The position numbers were made by a program, and so were the translations under genes. From Euperipatoides rowelli (taxonomy: Eukaryota > Onychophora > Udeonychophora > Euonychophora > Peripatopsidae): DNA of 14,283 nt. The notes beneath the pieces are model-generated. The model was not told the origin of the DNA, searched no databases, and was given only the letters and a program-made list of their open reading frames with translations. The DNA is taken from NCBI GenBank assembly GCA_003024985.2, contig PXIH01S0083911.1, one strand, 5' to 3'. Positions 1 to 8,242 of this stretch are shown in pieces. Each line of letters opens with the position of its first letter. The stretch's first letter is position 1.

Positions 1-2
1 GT

Positions 3-403
3 ATAGCCACTTTTGACTTTGAAAATTTGTACACTAATATGCCTCAAGATTTGATTATTGATTCTTTTTTCTTTTTGTTTGATAAATATTTTTCAGAAGG
101 AATTAATTTTAGTTTATTAGATAATAAATTTAACTTTAATCTATTACAATTCAAATCTATTTTCAAATATGGTATAGGCAATAATTGTGTTAAAATTTTT
201 GGTATTCTTAAAAAACAATGGAGTCAAATATGGAGCTAACACAGCCAATTTGTTTCTTTATTTTTTTTTTACATAAATACATAAATTCTATTGACAATGA
301 AATTATTGTCTTTAGATATTTGGATGACCTTCTTTTAATTAATTTTAAATCTAACATATTTGACTTACCTATTTATCCTCACATGTGTAGAACGATGCTA
401 TAA
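3..403 (+). pseudogene. Penelope-like reverse transcriptase fragment
   Basis: This is part of a reverse transcriptase that would copy element RNA into DNA. The reading begins before the window: the first codons give TFDFENLYTNMP, matching the Penelope-type RT block around the first catalytic aspartate (family form close to DFxxLYTNIP). Next, from 220, comes GVKYGANTANLFLY, the motif-B-like block, and then FRYLDDLLL with the catalytic YLDD at 317-328. These three blocks lie in three different frames (27-239, about 220-285, about 290-403), so there are at least two frameshifts. No GIY-YIG endonuclease is seen, because the reading runs into tandem repeats at about 384. Assignment to Penelope-like elements rests on these motifs; a related RT class with the same YLDD and TFDF blocks is possible. 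Confidence 0.65.
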
Positions 404-985
404 AACTTAGACATTTTTTGAAAAATTCACAAAAAAAACATGACTGATTGGAAGTGATGTCATAGGATGTGCAGAAGGGTACATTCAGAACTTAGAAATT
501 TTTCATGTTTAAAGACAGACGGCTCTTTTAAAAAAGGAGTGAGTAGAAACAACATCATAACTGTGTAGAATGATGCATGAAGAACTTATAATTTTTTCAC
601 TTTTATGTACATCCGGGATTTTTTTTCAAGGTGGCTGAGTAGATGTGATGTCATAGGTTACACACAATAATACTTGAAGAACTTCATTTTTTTTTTAAAC
701 TTTTAGCTACTGTATATCTGGGTGTTTTACATGATAGCTGAGTGGAAGTGACGTTATAGGATATGTAGAATAATGTGTGAAGAACTTATAATTTATTTCC
801 ATTTTAGTTATGTGTGAGTTTTTTTCAATATGGTTGACTGGAAGTAACATCATAGTTTGTGTAGACAAATGTTGATGAACTTAGAAATTTTTCCTGTTTT
901 AGATATATGTGGGTCTTATCCAAGATGGCTGATTGGAAGTGACGTCAAAGGATACACAGAACCACTTAAACAAAATATAGTTATA
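384..985. repeat. Tandem array, period about 97 bp, first block
   Basis: Diverged direct repeats. The core GGAAGTGACGTCATAGGA recurs (with changes) starting near 450, 545, 640, 743, 840 and 935, giving spacings of 95, 95, 103, 97 and 95. Each unit continues with a form of TGTGCAGAATGATGC, then GAAGAACTTATAATTTTTT, then a stretch like TTTTTCAAGATGGCTGA leading into the next core. A partial unit (GTGTAGAACGATGC) at 387 directly abuts the RT remnant. No coding potential is seen. Confidence 0.85.
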
Positions 986-1009
986 TATTTCTACTTGTAA
1001 ACTTTTCTT

Positions 1010-1330
1010 TACTATAAAGTTAATAGTCCCTAGCTTTTATAAATACAGTAAATGTACTTGTGATTTTTTTTTCTACAGTTATAAAAATATAGTAGGATCA
1101 GTTTCATACTCATGAATTTTTTTATTATAGTTATTTAATAAAGTACAGTAGATTGTATTTGTAAAATATTTTTCTATTAGAGGTATCAAATACAGTTTAA
1201 GTTTCATACACATGATTTTTTTCTACTAGTTATAAAATATAGTGTGATAAGTTTCATACTCATGAATTTTTTTCTACTACAGGTATTAAATACAGTACAA
1301 GAAAAATATACTTGTGAATTTTTTTCACTT
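1010..1330. repeat. Short tandem family, 50/100-bp spacing
   Basis: Repeated words GTTTCATACTCATGAATTTT (1101, 1201, 1251) and GGTATYAAATACAGT (1183, 1282), with TTTTTCTACTA between them. Spacings are 100 and 50 bp. This family separates the first and second blocks of the 97-bp array. Confidence 0.7.
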
Positions 1331-1545
1331 TTAGGTACCACCAGGCCTTTTTTAAGATGACTGACTGGAAGTGACATCATAGGATGTGCAGAATGATGCG
1401 TGAAGAACTTATATATTTTTTTTTTCAATTAAAGATATACCCAGGCCTTTTTCAAGATAGCTGACTGGAAGCGACATTATAGCATGTGCAGAATGATGCA
1501 TGAAAAACTTATAATTTTTTTTCTGTTTTAGGTACTTTTTTTTTA
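1322..1545. repeat. Tandem array, period about 97 bp, second block
   Basis: Two further copies of the 97-bp unit, with cores at 1367 and 1467 (spacing 100). Both carry the CAAGAT(G/A)(A/G)CTGACTGGAAG lead-in and the GTGCAGAATGATGC(G/A)TGAA follow-on. They are closer to each other than to most units of the first block, which suggests a recent local duplication. Confidence 0.8.
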
Positions 1546-1640
1546 CTTGTAGATTTTTTTCTACTACAGGTATCAAATACAGTATGTTAAGTTTCATAAT
1601 TATGATTTTTTTTCTATTACAGTGTTAACATCCGTATGAT
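1546..1640. repeat. Second cluster of the 50/100-bp repeat family
   Basis: GGTATCAAATACAGT at 1569 and GTTTCATAATTATGATTTTT at 1591 repeat the family seen at 1010-1330, with TTTTTTCTACTACA in front and TTTTTCTATTACA after. The two families therefore alternate along the block. Confidence 0.65.
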
Positions 1641-1670
1641 ATGTTTTATACTTGTAAAGTTTTATTAAAG

Positions 1671-1933
1671 TTATATCAGTTGGTTTATGTCCCTCCCAGT
1701 TCTGGTATTCCCTGGCCAAACTGGGTCTTTTTCAAGGTGGCCAACTTCCTGTTCCTCTTTCTCAAAGTTAAAAGAGTTGTTTTATGCCCATTTGTGGGTA
1801 TAACTCCTCCCACTTCTGATCTAGGCCCATCCACTTCTGGTTCATGTCCCCACCAGTTCTAATATTTCTAAGCCAATCTGAGTCTTTTCAAAGATGACAA
1901 ACTTCCTGTGCCTGTTTCTTAAAGCNAAAAGAG
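1671..1933. repeat. 156-bp satellite, first part
   Basis: About 1.7 units of a satellite with marker words CCACTTCTGATCTAGGCCC (1810) and CAGTTCT (1697 and 1854, spacing 157). The unit also contains TTTCAAAGATGACAAACTTCCTG and GCTAAAAGAGTTGT. It is richer in G+C than its surroundings. The array breaks off 7 bases after the N at 1926, at unit phase about 123, and resumes at 3798. Confidence 0.85.
1926..1926. other. Single N, probable scaffold join in satellite
   Basis: The N replaces the T of AAAGCTAAAAGAG in the satellite. The match continues for only 7 bases beyond it before unrelated sequence starts. Confidence 0.6.
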
Positions 1934-3796
1934 GAATAACAGATCCAAGTTTTTAATCGCTCGTGTAGTAAACCATTAAGCAATTTAATTGCAACATTTT
2001 CTAAATTATCTGAAAGTTTTAATTTAGTAATTATACCTAGATTTGTATTACAATTTTTATAGGTATCCCCTAATTTATTAATTCAACAATTTTCTGATAT
2101 CAGTTTTTATATGTGACTTTTATTTAGTTTTTTTTTTAATGCCTTTAAATATTTTCATTTGTTTCTTTAATAGTGTTGTATATGGAACTTATAACTTTCT
2201 TCAATAGATGGAGCTTTAAAATTGGACTTTCAGTACCTAAGGCTTTACAGAAGGTTAAAATTAATTAATGTGCTCTACTTAGTCATAATTGAGTCCAACC
2301 AATATTTTAATAAATTTGATTATGGATTTATTCTAAAATATTTTTTAAAAAAAAAATAAGCTATCACTTTTACGTTTTTCTATTATATTAATAATTTTTT
2401 ACACTAATTCGTTATCATTTTGTGCCTTATATTTACTAATTAAATTTTTTGATTGTTTTTCTCTTCCTCTAGAATCTAGATGATCAGTCTACTTCTTTTT
2501 GAAGGATCTATAACCTACCGCTCATCTTCCTTGATCATAACTCTTTACAATAATATCTTATCGATTCAGACAAACAGAAGGAATTATTAAAACAAGATTT
2601 GGCATAATTTCGATTTTTCCAATTTAAAGAAAAAAATTAATTACGTTAAAATAGTAGCGTGATTTCTGCTCTAAGAGATAAATGAAAGTACACAAACCAA
2701 GGTGTTAAAATAATAATTAGTTTTAATTACGCTTGGAAAATCTTGACAATGTCTTCTAATTTCTAACATCAGCAGTTAAGAAAATTTAATTAATAATTTA
2801 AAGGCATAAAAAAATATAATAAATAAAAGAAGAAATCAATTAAATAAAATGTCCCAACATTTTGGTCCAATCAGTAGTGATGCTGACTGAGTCCATGTTG
2901 ATGCCATATGCTGGGAATAGCATGGCTTCACGTCCCAGCTGAGCAGGTTATGGAAAGTTTTTTTCCATGACTTCTATCACCTTGTCTGGGTTTTTTAACC
3001 AAGTACACCTCCGACTCAGAAAAGTTAACCTGGTCTTTCTAAATTACTCTAATATGCTCTTACTGTATAATTAATTATATTAAATTAAAAATGAATAACG
3101 GGATATTTTTTTTTTTTTAAAAAAAAATTAAAATGCATTGTATACAAATAAACTTATCGATTTTTGTACAGCTTTTAATTAATGTTTTATTTTTTTTTCC
3201 TTTTTTCTTCATTTAAACGGAAATTTCATTATGTCAAAGGATTGATTTCAATAATTCAAAAGTAATTAATGGATTTTCATAAGAGAAGATTAAATACAAT
3301 ATTGAGACCTGATTAATAATATCAAACAACAAATGAAACAAACTTTCATAAGTTTTATTTTTTTTAATAAACAAAAGAAACTTTATTTCAGAATTAAAAA
3401 CAATTATAAAGATAATTAAAGTTTTTTTTTTTTTTATATGTCTATTCTGAGAAATAAATGGAAAGAGTATACAAAGGAACAGGATTGACGCACATGGTTA
3501 ATAAGCATTGTATTATATAGAAAAATTAGAAATGATTGCTAGCTTTTAGCCAATTATTAATTATGTGACTTTTTACAGGACATGGAATTAATATAAGTTA
3601 AATTTTTAATTACCAACTGAAGGAATGATAGCAGTTTGATTAAAATTTTTTTTTTTTTTTTTTTTATAGAACCTTCCCCCTCATAATATGCTTTATTTTT
3701 AGAAAGTAAAAGAAGCAATTAATTCAATACGAGAGAAAAAACAAAACACATAAAAGCATATATTAAGAAACCAAGTGATATTTACAATATAAGTTA
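1934..3796. other. AT-rich block with no recognisable gene
   Basis: No convincing coding region was found on either strand. The block is rich in TTAATTAA-like words, long T and A runs, and short T-run/A-run palindromes (3106-3127). An open stretch of about 50 codons runs on the minus strand near 2075-1927, but it is too short in such AT-rich DNA to call. Around 2856-3040 lies a less AT-rich island (see separate entry). The block lies between two parts of one satellite array, so it is either an insertion or a contig placed there during scaffolding. Confidence 0.6.
2856..3040 (-). other. Less AT-rich island, possible decayed coding fragment
   Basis: Base composition is visibly more balanced here than on either side. 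Read on the minus strand, one frame is open apart from a single stop for about 55 codons, and its predicted peptide is not low-complexity (it includes AMLFPAYGINMDSVSITTDW). I do not recognise a family. It could be a piece of a transposon protein, a SINE, or chance. Confidence 0.2.
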
Positions 3797-3797
3797 T
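3797..3797. other. Single N, probable scaffold join at satellite restart
   Basis: Immediately after the N the sequence is satellite at unit phase 0 (CCACTTCTGATCTAGG). Immediately before it (ATATAAGTTAT) it is not satellite. Confidence 0.6.
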
Positions 3798-4190
3798 NCC
3801 ACTTCTGATCTAGGCCCACCCATTTCTGGTTCATGTCCCCACCAGTTCTAATATTTCTAAGCCAATCTGAGTCTTTTCAAAGATGACAAACTTCCTGTGG
3901 CTGTTTCTTAAAGCTAAAAGAGTTGTTTATGCCCATATATGGGTATAACTCCTCCCACTTCTGATCTAGGCCCACCCACTTCTGGTCCATGTCCCCACCA
4001 GTTCTAATATTTCTAAGCCAATTAGAGTCTTTTCAAAGATGACAAACTTCCTGTGCCTGTTTCTTAAAGCTAAAAGAGTTGTTTTATGTCCTTATATGGG
4101 AATAACTCCTCCGACTTTTGATATAGTCCCCACCTACTTCTGGTTTATCTCCCTCCAAGTTCTGGCATTCCTAAGCTAACTTTATGTTGC
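3798..4190. repeat. 156-bp satellite, second part
   Basis: Marker CCACTTCTGATCTAGG recurs at 3799, 3955 and (as CCGACTTTTGATATAG) 4111, an exact spacing of 156 and 156. Units 1 and 2 are nearly identical; the third is degraded. The same unit occurs at 1671-1933, so the two parts are one array interrupted by 1934-3796. Confidence 0.9.
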
Positions 4191-4729
4191 AGTTTCTTAA
4201 ATGTATAGAGGGTTGTGTATTTCCCACATGCATACATCACTTCCAGTTTTGGTTTAGTCACTTCCAGTGCCAGTCCTATGCAGCTTCATGTTCCAGTTTT
4301 TTAAAATAATATGTTTTAATGCCATATATAATATGGTGATGCCACGTCTGGGTTAGGCTCCACTCACTTCAAGTTGTTCCTCTATTTTAAATAACAATGT
4401 ATAATCATTATATTGACTGTTATCAGAGGAAAGTAGGTGGTGTTGATTTAATGTGTTCTGAGGAAGCCCTGTACAATATGGTTATGGCTTAGGATTTTTT
4501 CCAGTAGTTTATTTAAAAACAGTAGTTTAATGCAAAATGTCAGACAAAAAAAAATCATCACTTATCAATAAACAAGAGGGAAGAATAAATATCTTATTCA
4601 ACTAGAAAAATTCCAATAATTAAAGACAGATCAGTTCAACAGCATCATTATTGAAAAGATTTCAGCACAGACAGAAGTCTGAGTGGAAGAAGGAAAAAAC
4701 CATTGTGGATAAAAATAACTTCCATAAAA
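4191..4729. other. Decayed satellite edge and gene-less stretch
   Basis: 4191-4390 keeps scattered satellite words (TCACTTCCAGTT, TTCATGTTCCAG, CCACTCACTTC), consistent with badly decayed units at the array edge. From 4391 to 4729 I see no gene, RNA or clear repeat. This stretch would be the 5' flank of the capsid gene that starts at 4730. Confidence 0.5.
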
Positions 4730-5378
4730 ATGGCTTTTATAAATAATTATTTCTGTGAGTGTTCTAAATCCTAAATGGATGTTTTTGTGGTACCTGGTCA
4801 ACTAACATCAACACTCAAAGTGCAATTTGTCAGATCTATACCTGTTTCATCTTTCATAGCTTTAGCACCCATAAATTTTCTCATTGCAGATAGTTGTGAG
4901 CAAATAATAGTCTTAAATCATAATAGACTTTATATGAAATGTAAAATTATTAATGGGAAAAGAGAAGATTTAAAAGCTAGCAATGTGGTAGCACAGTAAA
5001 TTTATTACTCCATTCCTTATTCAATGAAACTAATGTAAGAATGAATGATACTCTGACCTCATACACTAACCCATGCTACCCATATAGGGCCATGATTGAA
5101 GCTTTACTTAATTATAGAGAAGACGTCATCACCACACAACTCACCAATGCATTACATTATAGGGATACCACTGGACAAATTGATGCTGTCGATACCAAAA
5201 TTGAAGGCTTAATAAAACTAATGAGTACTCCAAAGAGACTAAAAAAACACATAGGAACTATACATAGTGATATATTTTTTCAATCTATACTGTTATCAGG
5301 GGAGTCAACTGATTTTCACATAATATCTACTTTGCCAGTGAAAATCTACCTGCTAACCACTCTTTCAAAAATTCCATG
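4730..5378 (+). pseudogene. Polinton/Maverick penton (minor capsid) protein, N-terminal half
   Basis: This is the N-terminal half of the capsid vertex protein of Polinton/Maverick elements (annotated in many animals as F54H12.2-like). The start at 4730 is chosen because the peptide opens MAFINNYFCECSKS, the usual opening of this family, and then continues with VFVVPGQLTS. An in-frame TAA at 4772-4774 interrupts it right there. The frame stays open to a stop at 4997-4999, and the family reading continues in another frame from about 4992 (LLLHSLFNE, then NDTLTSYTNPCYPYRAMIE). Similarity fades around 5340-5378, after a block holding HSDIFFQSILLSGES. The C-terminal half lies 3.5 kb downstream at 8903-9434. 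One stop, one frameshift and the split make it a dead copy. Family assignment is firm; which Polinton or adintovirus lineage is not determinable. Confidence 0.82.
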
Positions 5379-5400
5379 GGGGGCTGGGGGAAGGGGAGGT
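5379..5400 (+). other. G-rich patch
   Basis: Runs of six, five and four G separated by CT and AA, then AGG. This is striking in DNA this AT-rich. It lies where similarity to the penton protein ends, so it may mark the edge of inserted DNA, and it could form a G-quadruplex. Confidence 0.45.
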
Positions 5401-6143
5401 AAACAAAAATTTTGTAGAGGTCATTTCATTGTCTATTTCCCTAGTGGGAGGGGATGTAAATTATAAAATAAAAGAAGGTAAATGTCTGAAATCATAAATT
5501 AGGGACAAATATTGTAATTTTGATTATTGATTTCAATTTCCTTGTTTTTGTTCTTATACTTTCCTGTTATTTTTATTATTATAAATAAAGTATTTAGTTA
5601 TATTTTTTTTTTAAAAAAAAAAGAAAATATTAGTCTACTACATACTAACTTGTTCATTTCACATGAATGATTATATTACATTAAAAAAAAAAAGAAAACA
5701 AATGAAATTTCCTTCTCTTTATTTTTAGATGAACAATTTGAATTATAAACAAATTCAAATGTAATATAAGATTTCTTTTAATAATTATCATTATGAGAAT
5801 TATTTTGCCCAAGAAAATAATTAATTTATAACAAATAAAAATTAAATTACCACTTTTCACAAGATAACTTTTTGGGGGACTGTACACTTTTATCAGCAAA
5901 AATATTTTATGAAATATCAAGATTTTTTTTGTGCAAAGTTAAAATAAATCACTTACATTTGCAAGGTCACTTCGTTGTCTATAGAATATGATCATTTTAG
6001 AAAGCCATTTGTCATAGATACCACCTGGTGTAATTTATTATAAATACAGAAGCAAATATCGAGGGTGCAGTTATTTTTAAATCACTTTTTATGGCAATAA
6101 AATTCCTAGATTTTTGATGAAGGAAGGATCTATGTGTAATTTT
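5401..6143. other. AT-rich stretch without a gene, inside the split penton gene
   Basis: No supported coding region was found; the minus-strand open frame at 5681-5920 is low-complexity Ile/Leu/Lys. It contains a perfect T10A10 palindrome (5603-5622). A 19-base word, AGGTCAYTTCRTTGTCTAT, occurs twice in direct orientation (5418-5436 and 5964-5982, two mismatches). It could be the left part of whatever interrupted the penton gene. Confidence 0.5.
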
Positions 6144-6144
6144 N
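6144..6144. other. Single N inside a T run, probable scaffold join
   Basis: The N lies in a poly-T stretch (TTTTNTTTTTTTTT), so it could also be a homopolymer miscall. It marks the left boundary of the block that holds the permuted pogo/hAT sequence. Confidence 0.5.
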
Positions 6145-6444
6145 TTTTTTTTTAAAGGATTATGATGCTTAAATTGTGAATGATGTGGGACATAATATCA
6201 CATCTTACTATCTATAAGTCAATAAATGAAGTTATTTGTCAATTTTGCTTTATTTATTTCTATTCTAAGTTTTAACCAAAAATATTATCATTAAACCATA
6301 ATTAATTGTAAATATAAACAGACTATTGTCACGGGGATTGACCATCATTAAAATAGAAAAACTTCCATATAACCAAAAAAAAAAAAAAAAGCTTTTCAAT
6401 TTAGGGGCCTGCAGGGGGGCCCAAAATCTGTAGATCCGGGCCTG
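6145..6444 (-). mobile_element. hAT-type non-autonomous element, right end
   Basis: The element ends at 6444 with CTGTAGATCCGGGCCTG (6428-6444). This is the inverted match (16 of 17 bases) of the end at 8222-8238. It is followed directly by AGAGTGGA (6445-6452), the same 8 bases that precede the other end. CAG-type termini and an 8-bp target duplication are hallmarks of hAT transposons. The interior is AT-rich with an A16 run (6366-6381) and shows no transposase, so this is probably a MITE-like derivative. Strand is arbitrary. Confidence 0.82.
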
Positions 6445-6452
6445 AGAGTGGA
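6445..6452. repeat. 8-bp target-site duplication AGAGTGGA (right copy)
   Basis: Identical to 8214-8221, where it abuts the opposite end of the hAT element. The bases on both sides belong to the pogo transposase reading, which identifies the insertion site. Confidence 0.82.
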
Positions 6453-7300
6453 TATTTTCCTCACCCATTTGAATTATGAAATGTGTTAAAAAAAGGAGTT
6501 TATTTGGTTACCTAATACATGGTCCTGATGTGTATATGAACCACAAATCATTATATATTATCATTTATGCCATGTAGGGTAAAATTTTACTTATTTTGGT
6601 GGACATGCTTCACAAAGTAATGCCTTTGATATGCTGGAATTTGCATACAGTAATGATATAATTTTCTTATGTTTACAAAGTCTTATTTGGGACAATACAA
6701 CAATTGAACCAAAGATTTTGTGCCATTAAAATCTTATTTTAATCAAGAAGTAAATTTTTGGCTCTTGCATCACAGTGATAGAAAGATTACATGTATGAGG
6801 CAGGGTAACTCATAGGGTAAGCCTGGAAGAAGGGTGCATCAGTAGGAATAGCAACATCTGGATTTAAAGCTAAAGGGAATTCATTTTCATCTAATGTTGT
6901 CCTGACCCTTTTTATTGATATCTTCTACATATGCTATGCCTACCATAAACCAGTTTGATGCAAACTCATTTCCCAAAACACCCACTATTACTCTATCATC
7001 TATTGAAAGATCAGCTTCATTCTTTCATTCTATATAAGTCTCACAAACATCATTTAAGCTTATTGTTACTTTATCTAGGTCTATTTCTCCTGTCCCATCC
7101 ACTTTATGGTTTTAACAACACAAGATCCTAATTTCTCTCTTAAAAAAACATTTGAATGAAGTATCCCATATTCCTAAAATTCACTTCAAAACAAAGAAAG
7201 AAACAGTTAGCTACTACATCACCAACAACATTAAAAAAGAAAAATTCTGCTGCAACAAAATAAAAAAATAGAAAAATGAAAACTAAAGTTTTGGAAAAAT
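6453..7300 (+). pseudogene. pogo/Tigger-type transposase, C-terminal half (CENP-B-like DDE domain)
   Basis: This is the C-terminal part of a pogo-family DDE transposase, which cuts and pastes the element at TA sites. The clearest block is 6598-6729: GGHASQSNAFDMLEFAYSND then IIFLCLQS. It corresponds to the family block DGHxSH...LLCLPxHTTHxLQPLD. The first residue is Gly where the family has the catalytic Asp. LKSYFNQEVNFW follows at 6726 in another frame, then HHSDRKIT and RQGN. From about 6890 to 7050 the Ser/Pro-rich tail can be traced (NSFPKTP, SSIERSASF), and a Lys-rich tail lies at about 7140-7300. There are several frameshifts and stops. The N-terminal half is at 7726-8221, that is downstream, the reverse of gene order. 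Confidence 0.8.
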
Positions 7301-7725
7301 TTTTTAGCACATGATGGAATTGAAGAATCAAATAAAAATGAATAATCCATACTGTACATAGTTTTATTTTGTACATACTATTTTATTTAAGTTCAATTTA
7401 TTATTTTTTTACTTATCAGTTGTAAGATCTACTGGGGTAAATTCAACATCATTTGGTCTGTCAACATTTGCAGTGGATTTTGCGTATGACATTTTAATTA
7501 CCTGATGCGGAGATCTAGGCAATTTAGAAGGCCTGTGTTGTTTTTTTACTTCTGGTAGTATCTGAAAATTTATTTTTAAAAAATCTTTCAATCAAACTGA
7601 CATATTTCAGAAATTAAAAGCATTTATCCTACCTTATTCATGTTGCCAGACTTAACTGTACTGGTATTGTAGAATTTAGGCAAATAAAACTTTCTACACA
7701 AGTTTTTTTTTTTTTTTTTTTTTAG
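7301..7725 (-). other. Spacer between pogo halves, with exon-like segments on the minus strand
   Basis: On the minus strand a possible exon end at 7633 (reading NTSTVKSGNMNK before AAG|GTAGGA) is followed by an acceptor TTTTCAG at about 7562. From there a frame runs from 7561 to a stop at 7409 (starting ILPEVKKQHRPSKLPRSPHQ). An AATAAA lies just past the stop (about 7385-7390), and an alternative donor CAG|GTAATT sits at 7502. The peptide is not low-complexity, but I recognise no family. It may be the tail of a host gene, a second transposon gene, or chance. Confidence 0.25.
7703..7725 (+). promoter_or_regulatory. Possible splice acceptor (T21 then AG) ahead of pogo N-half
   Basis: T21 followed by AG at 7724-7725, directly before the point where pogo similarity starts (ACACTTGGAGCAGATAATG). 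This looks like a polypyrimidine tract and 3' splice site. The helix-turn-helix that should precede was not found upstream. An A-tail of a retroposon on the other strand is an alternative. Confidence 0.3.
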
Positions 7726-8221
7726 GAACACTTGGAGCAGATAATGAGAAAAGACTGCTTGTGCGAATATAAAAACTGGAATCCTCTGGTTATGCAGTGA
7801 CTCAAAAAAATGGGTATGCATTTTTGCTTATAAATTTACAGAAACATTGGGATTATGAACAATCTTTTCTCAAAGAAAACAAATGGTTGGATATGCATGG
7901 ATTAAATCTTTCTTAGAAAGTAATCCAGAACTCTCAATAGCCTAGGCTGAGAGTTTATTCCTTCTTAGGGTTCAAGGAATGAATTATATAGATTATGCAA
8001 GTTTTTATATGACTATTATGGAAAAACTTGATGGAACACAAGAAGTAAAGCCGTTTTATTTGATGGAAAAACCTGATAATATTTTTAACATGGTGGAGTC
8101 CAGTTAATGATGAATAAACTAATTAAATTAATTACATAAAAAGGAGGTGGAAAAGTTGTCCATGTTTCTTCTTGAATGAGAAGAAAACATTACCGTTTGT
8201 CATGTTGTAATGCAGAGTGGA
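7726..8221 (+). pseudogene. pogo/Tigger-type transposase, N-terminal half
   Basis: The reading TLGADNEKRLLVRI, then KLESSGYAVT after an in-frame stop, matches the start of the CENP-B DNA-binding region of pogo transposases. A second frame from about 7886 gives WIKSFLESNPELSIA, then GMNYIDYASFYMTIMEKL and PDNIFNMVESS. That last block is the place of the first catalytic Asp (usual form IFNxDE(T/S)G), which is not preserved. The last codons before the hAT insertion read CCNAEW, matching the family's CCNAxG, and the reading resumes at 6445. The N-terminal helix-turn-helix is missing. At least two stops and two frameshifts are present. Confidence 0.8.
8214..8221. repeat. 8-bp target-site duplication AGAGTGGA (left copy)
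   Basis: Directly precedes CAGGCCCGGATCTATAG at 8222. Its partner at 6445-6452 directly follows the inverted end. Both copies lie within the pogo coding sequence. Confidence 0.82.
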
Positions 8222-8241
8222 CAGGCCCGGATCTATAGGCC
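8222..8241 (+). mobile_element. hAT-type element, left end (20 bp before the N)
   Basis: CAGGCCCGGATCTATAG is the inverted match of 6428-6444. The element is cut off by the N at 8242. Whether the AT-rich sequence from 8243 on continues the same copy cannot be decided. Confidence 0.8.
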
Positions 8242-8242
8242 N
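8242..8242. other. Single N, probable scaffold join inside the hAT left end
   Basis: The preceding block ends 20 bp inside a hAT element whose other end lies at the start of the same block. Confidence 0.6.

Noticed and set aside
1204-1597. Minus-strand open frames in the 97-bp repeat region
   Set aside because: They are translations of tandem repeat units; the peptides repeat with the units (HHSAHxxMSLPVS) and have no independent support.
1838-1850. B-box-like word GGTTCATGTCCC in the 156-bp satellite, suggesting a tRNA-derived unit
   Set aside because: It misses a key position of the B box, and no A box lies at a suitable distance upstream.
1641-1862. Plus-strand open frame of 73 codons, Pro/Ser-rich at the end
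   Set aside because: It lies in the 156-bp satellite, and its second half is repeat unit.
3106-3127. T-run/A-run palindromes (also 5603-5622) as transposon ends or origins
   Set aside because: Homopolymer palindromes are expected in DNA this AT-rich and have no associated duplications.
5681-5920. Minus-strand open frame of 79 codons
   Set aside because: Low-complexity Ile/Leu/Lys/Phe sequence, expected by chance in AT-rich DNA.
5418-5982. Two 19-bp direct repeats AGGTCAYTTCRTTGTCTAT as target duplications of one insertion
   Set aside because: Too long and mismatched for a duplication of a known transposon class, and no inverted ends lie next to them.
6265-6468. Minus-strand open frame across the hAT right end
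   Set aside because: It crosses the element boundary and the target-site duplication, so it cannot be one ancestral gene; the poly-A run gives its Phe stretch.
6787-7110. Minus-strand open stretch (reading GEIDLDKVTISLNDVCETYI and LALNPDVAIP) that first looked like a capsid or unknown protein
   Set aside because: The plus strand of the same bases carries the pogo transposase tail (LKSYFNQEV, HHSDRKIT, then the Ser/Pro-rich region) in the right order, so the minus frame is its shadow.
7140-7376. Minus-strand open frame, Phe-rich, membrane-like
   Set aside because: It is the complement of the Lys/Asn-rich pogo tail, which gives a false hydrophobic peptide.
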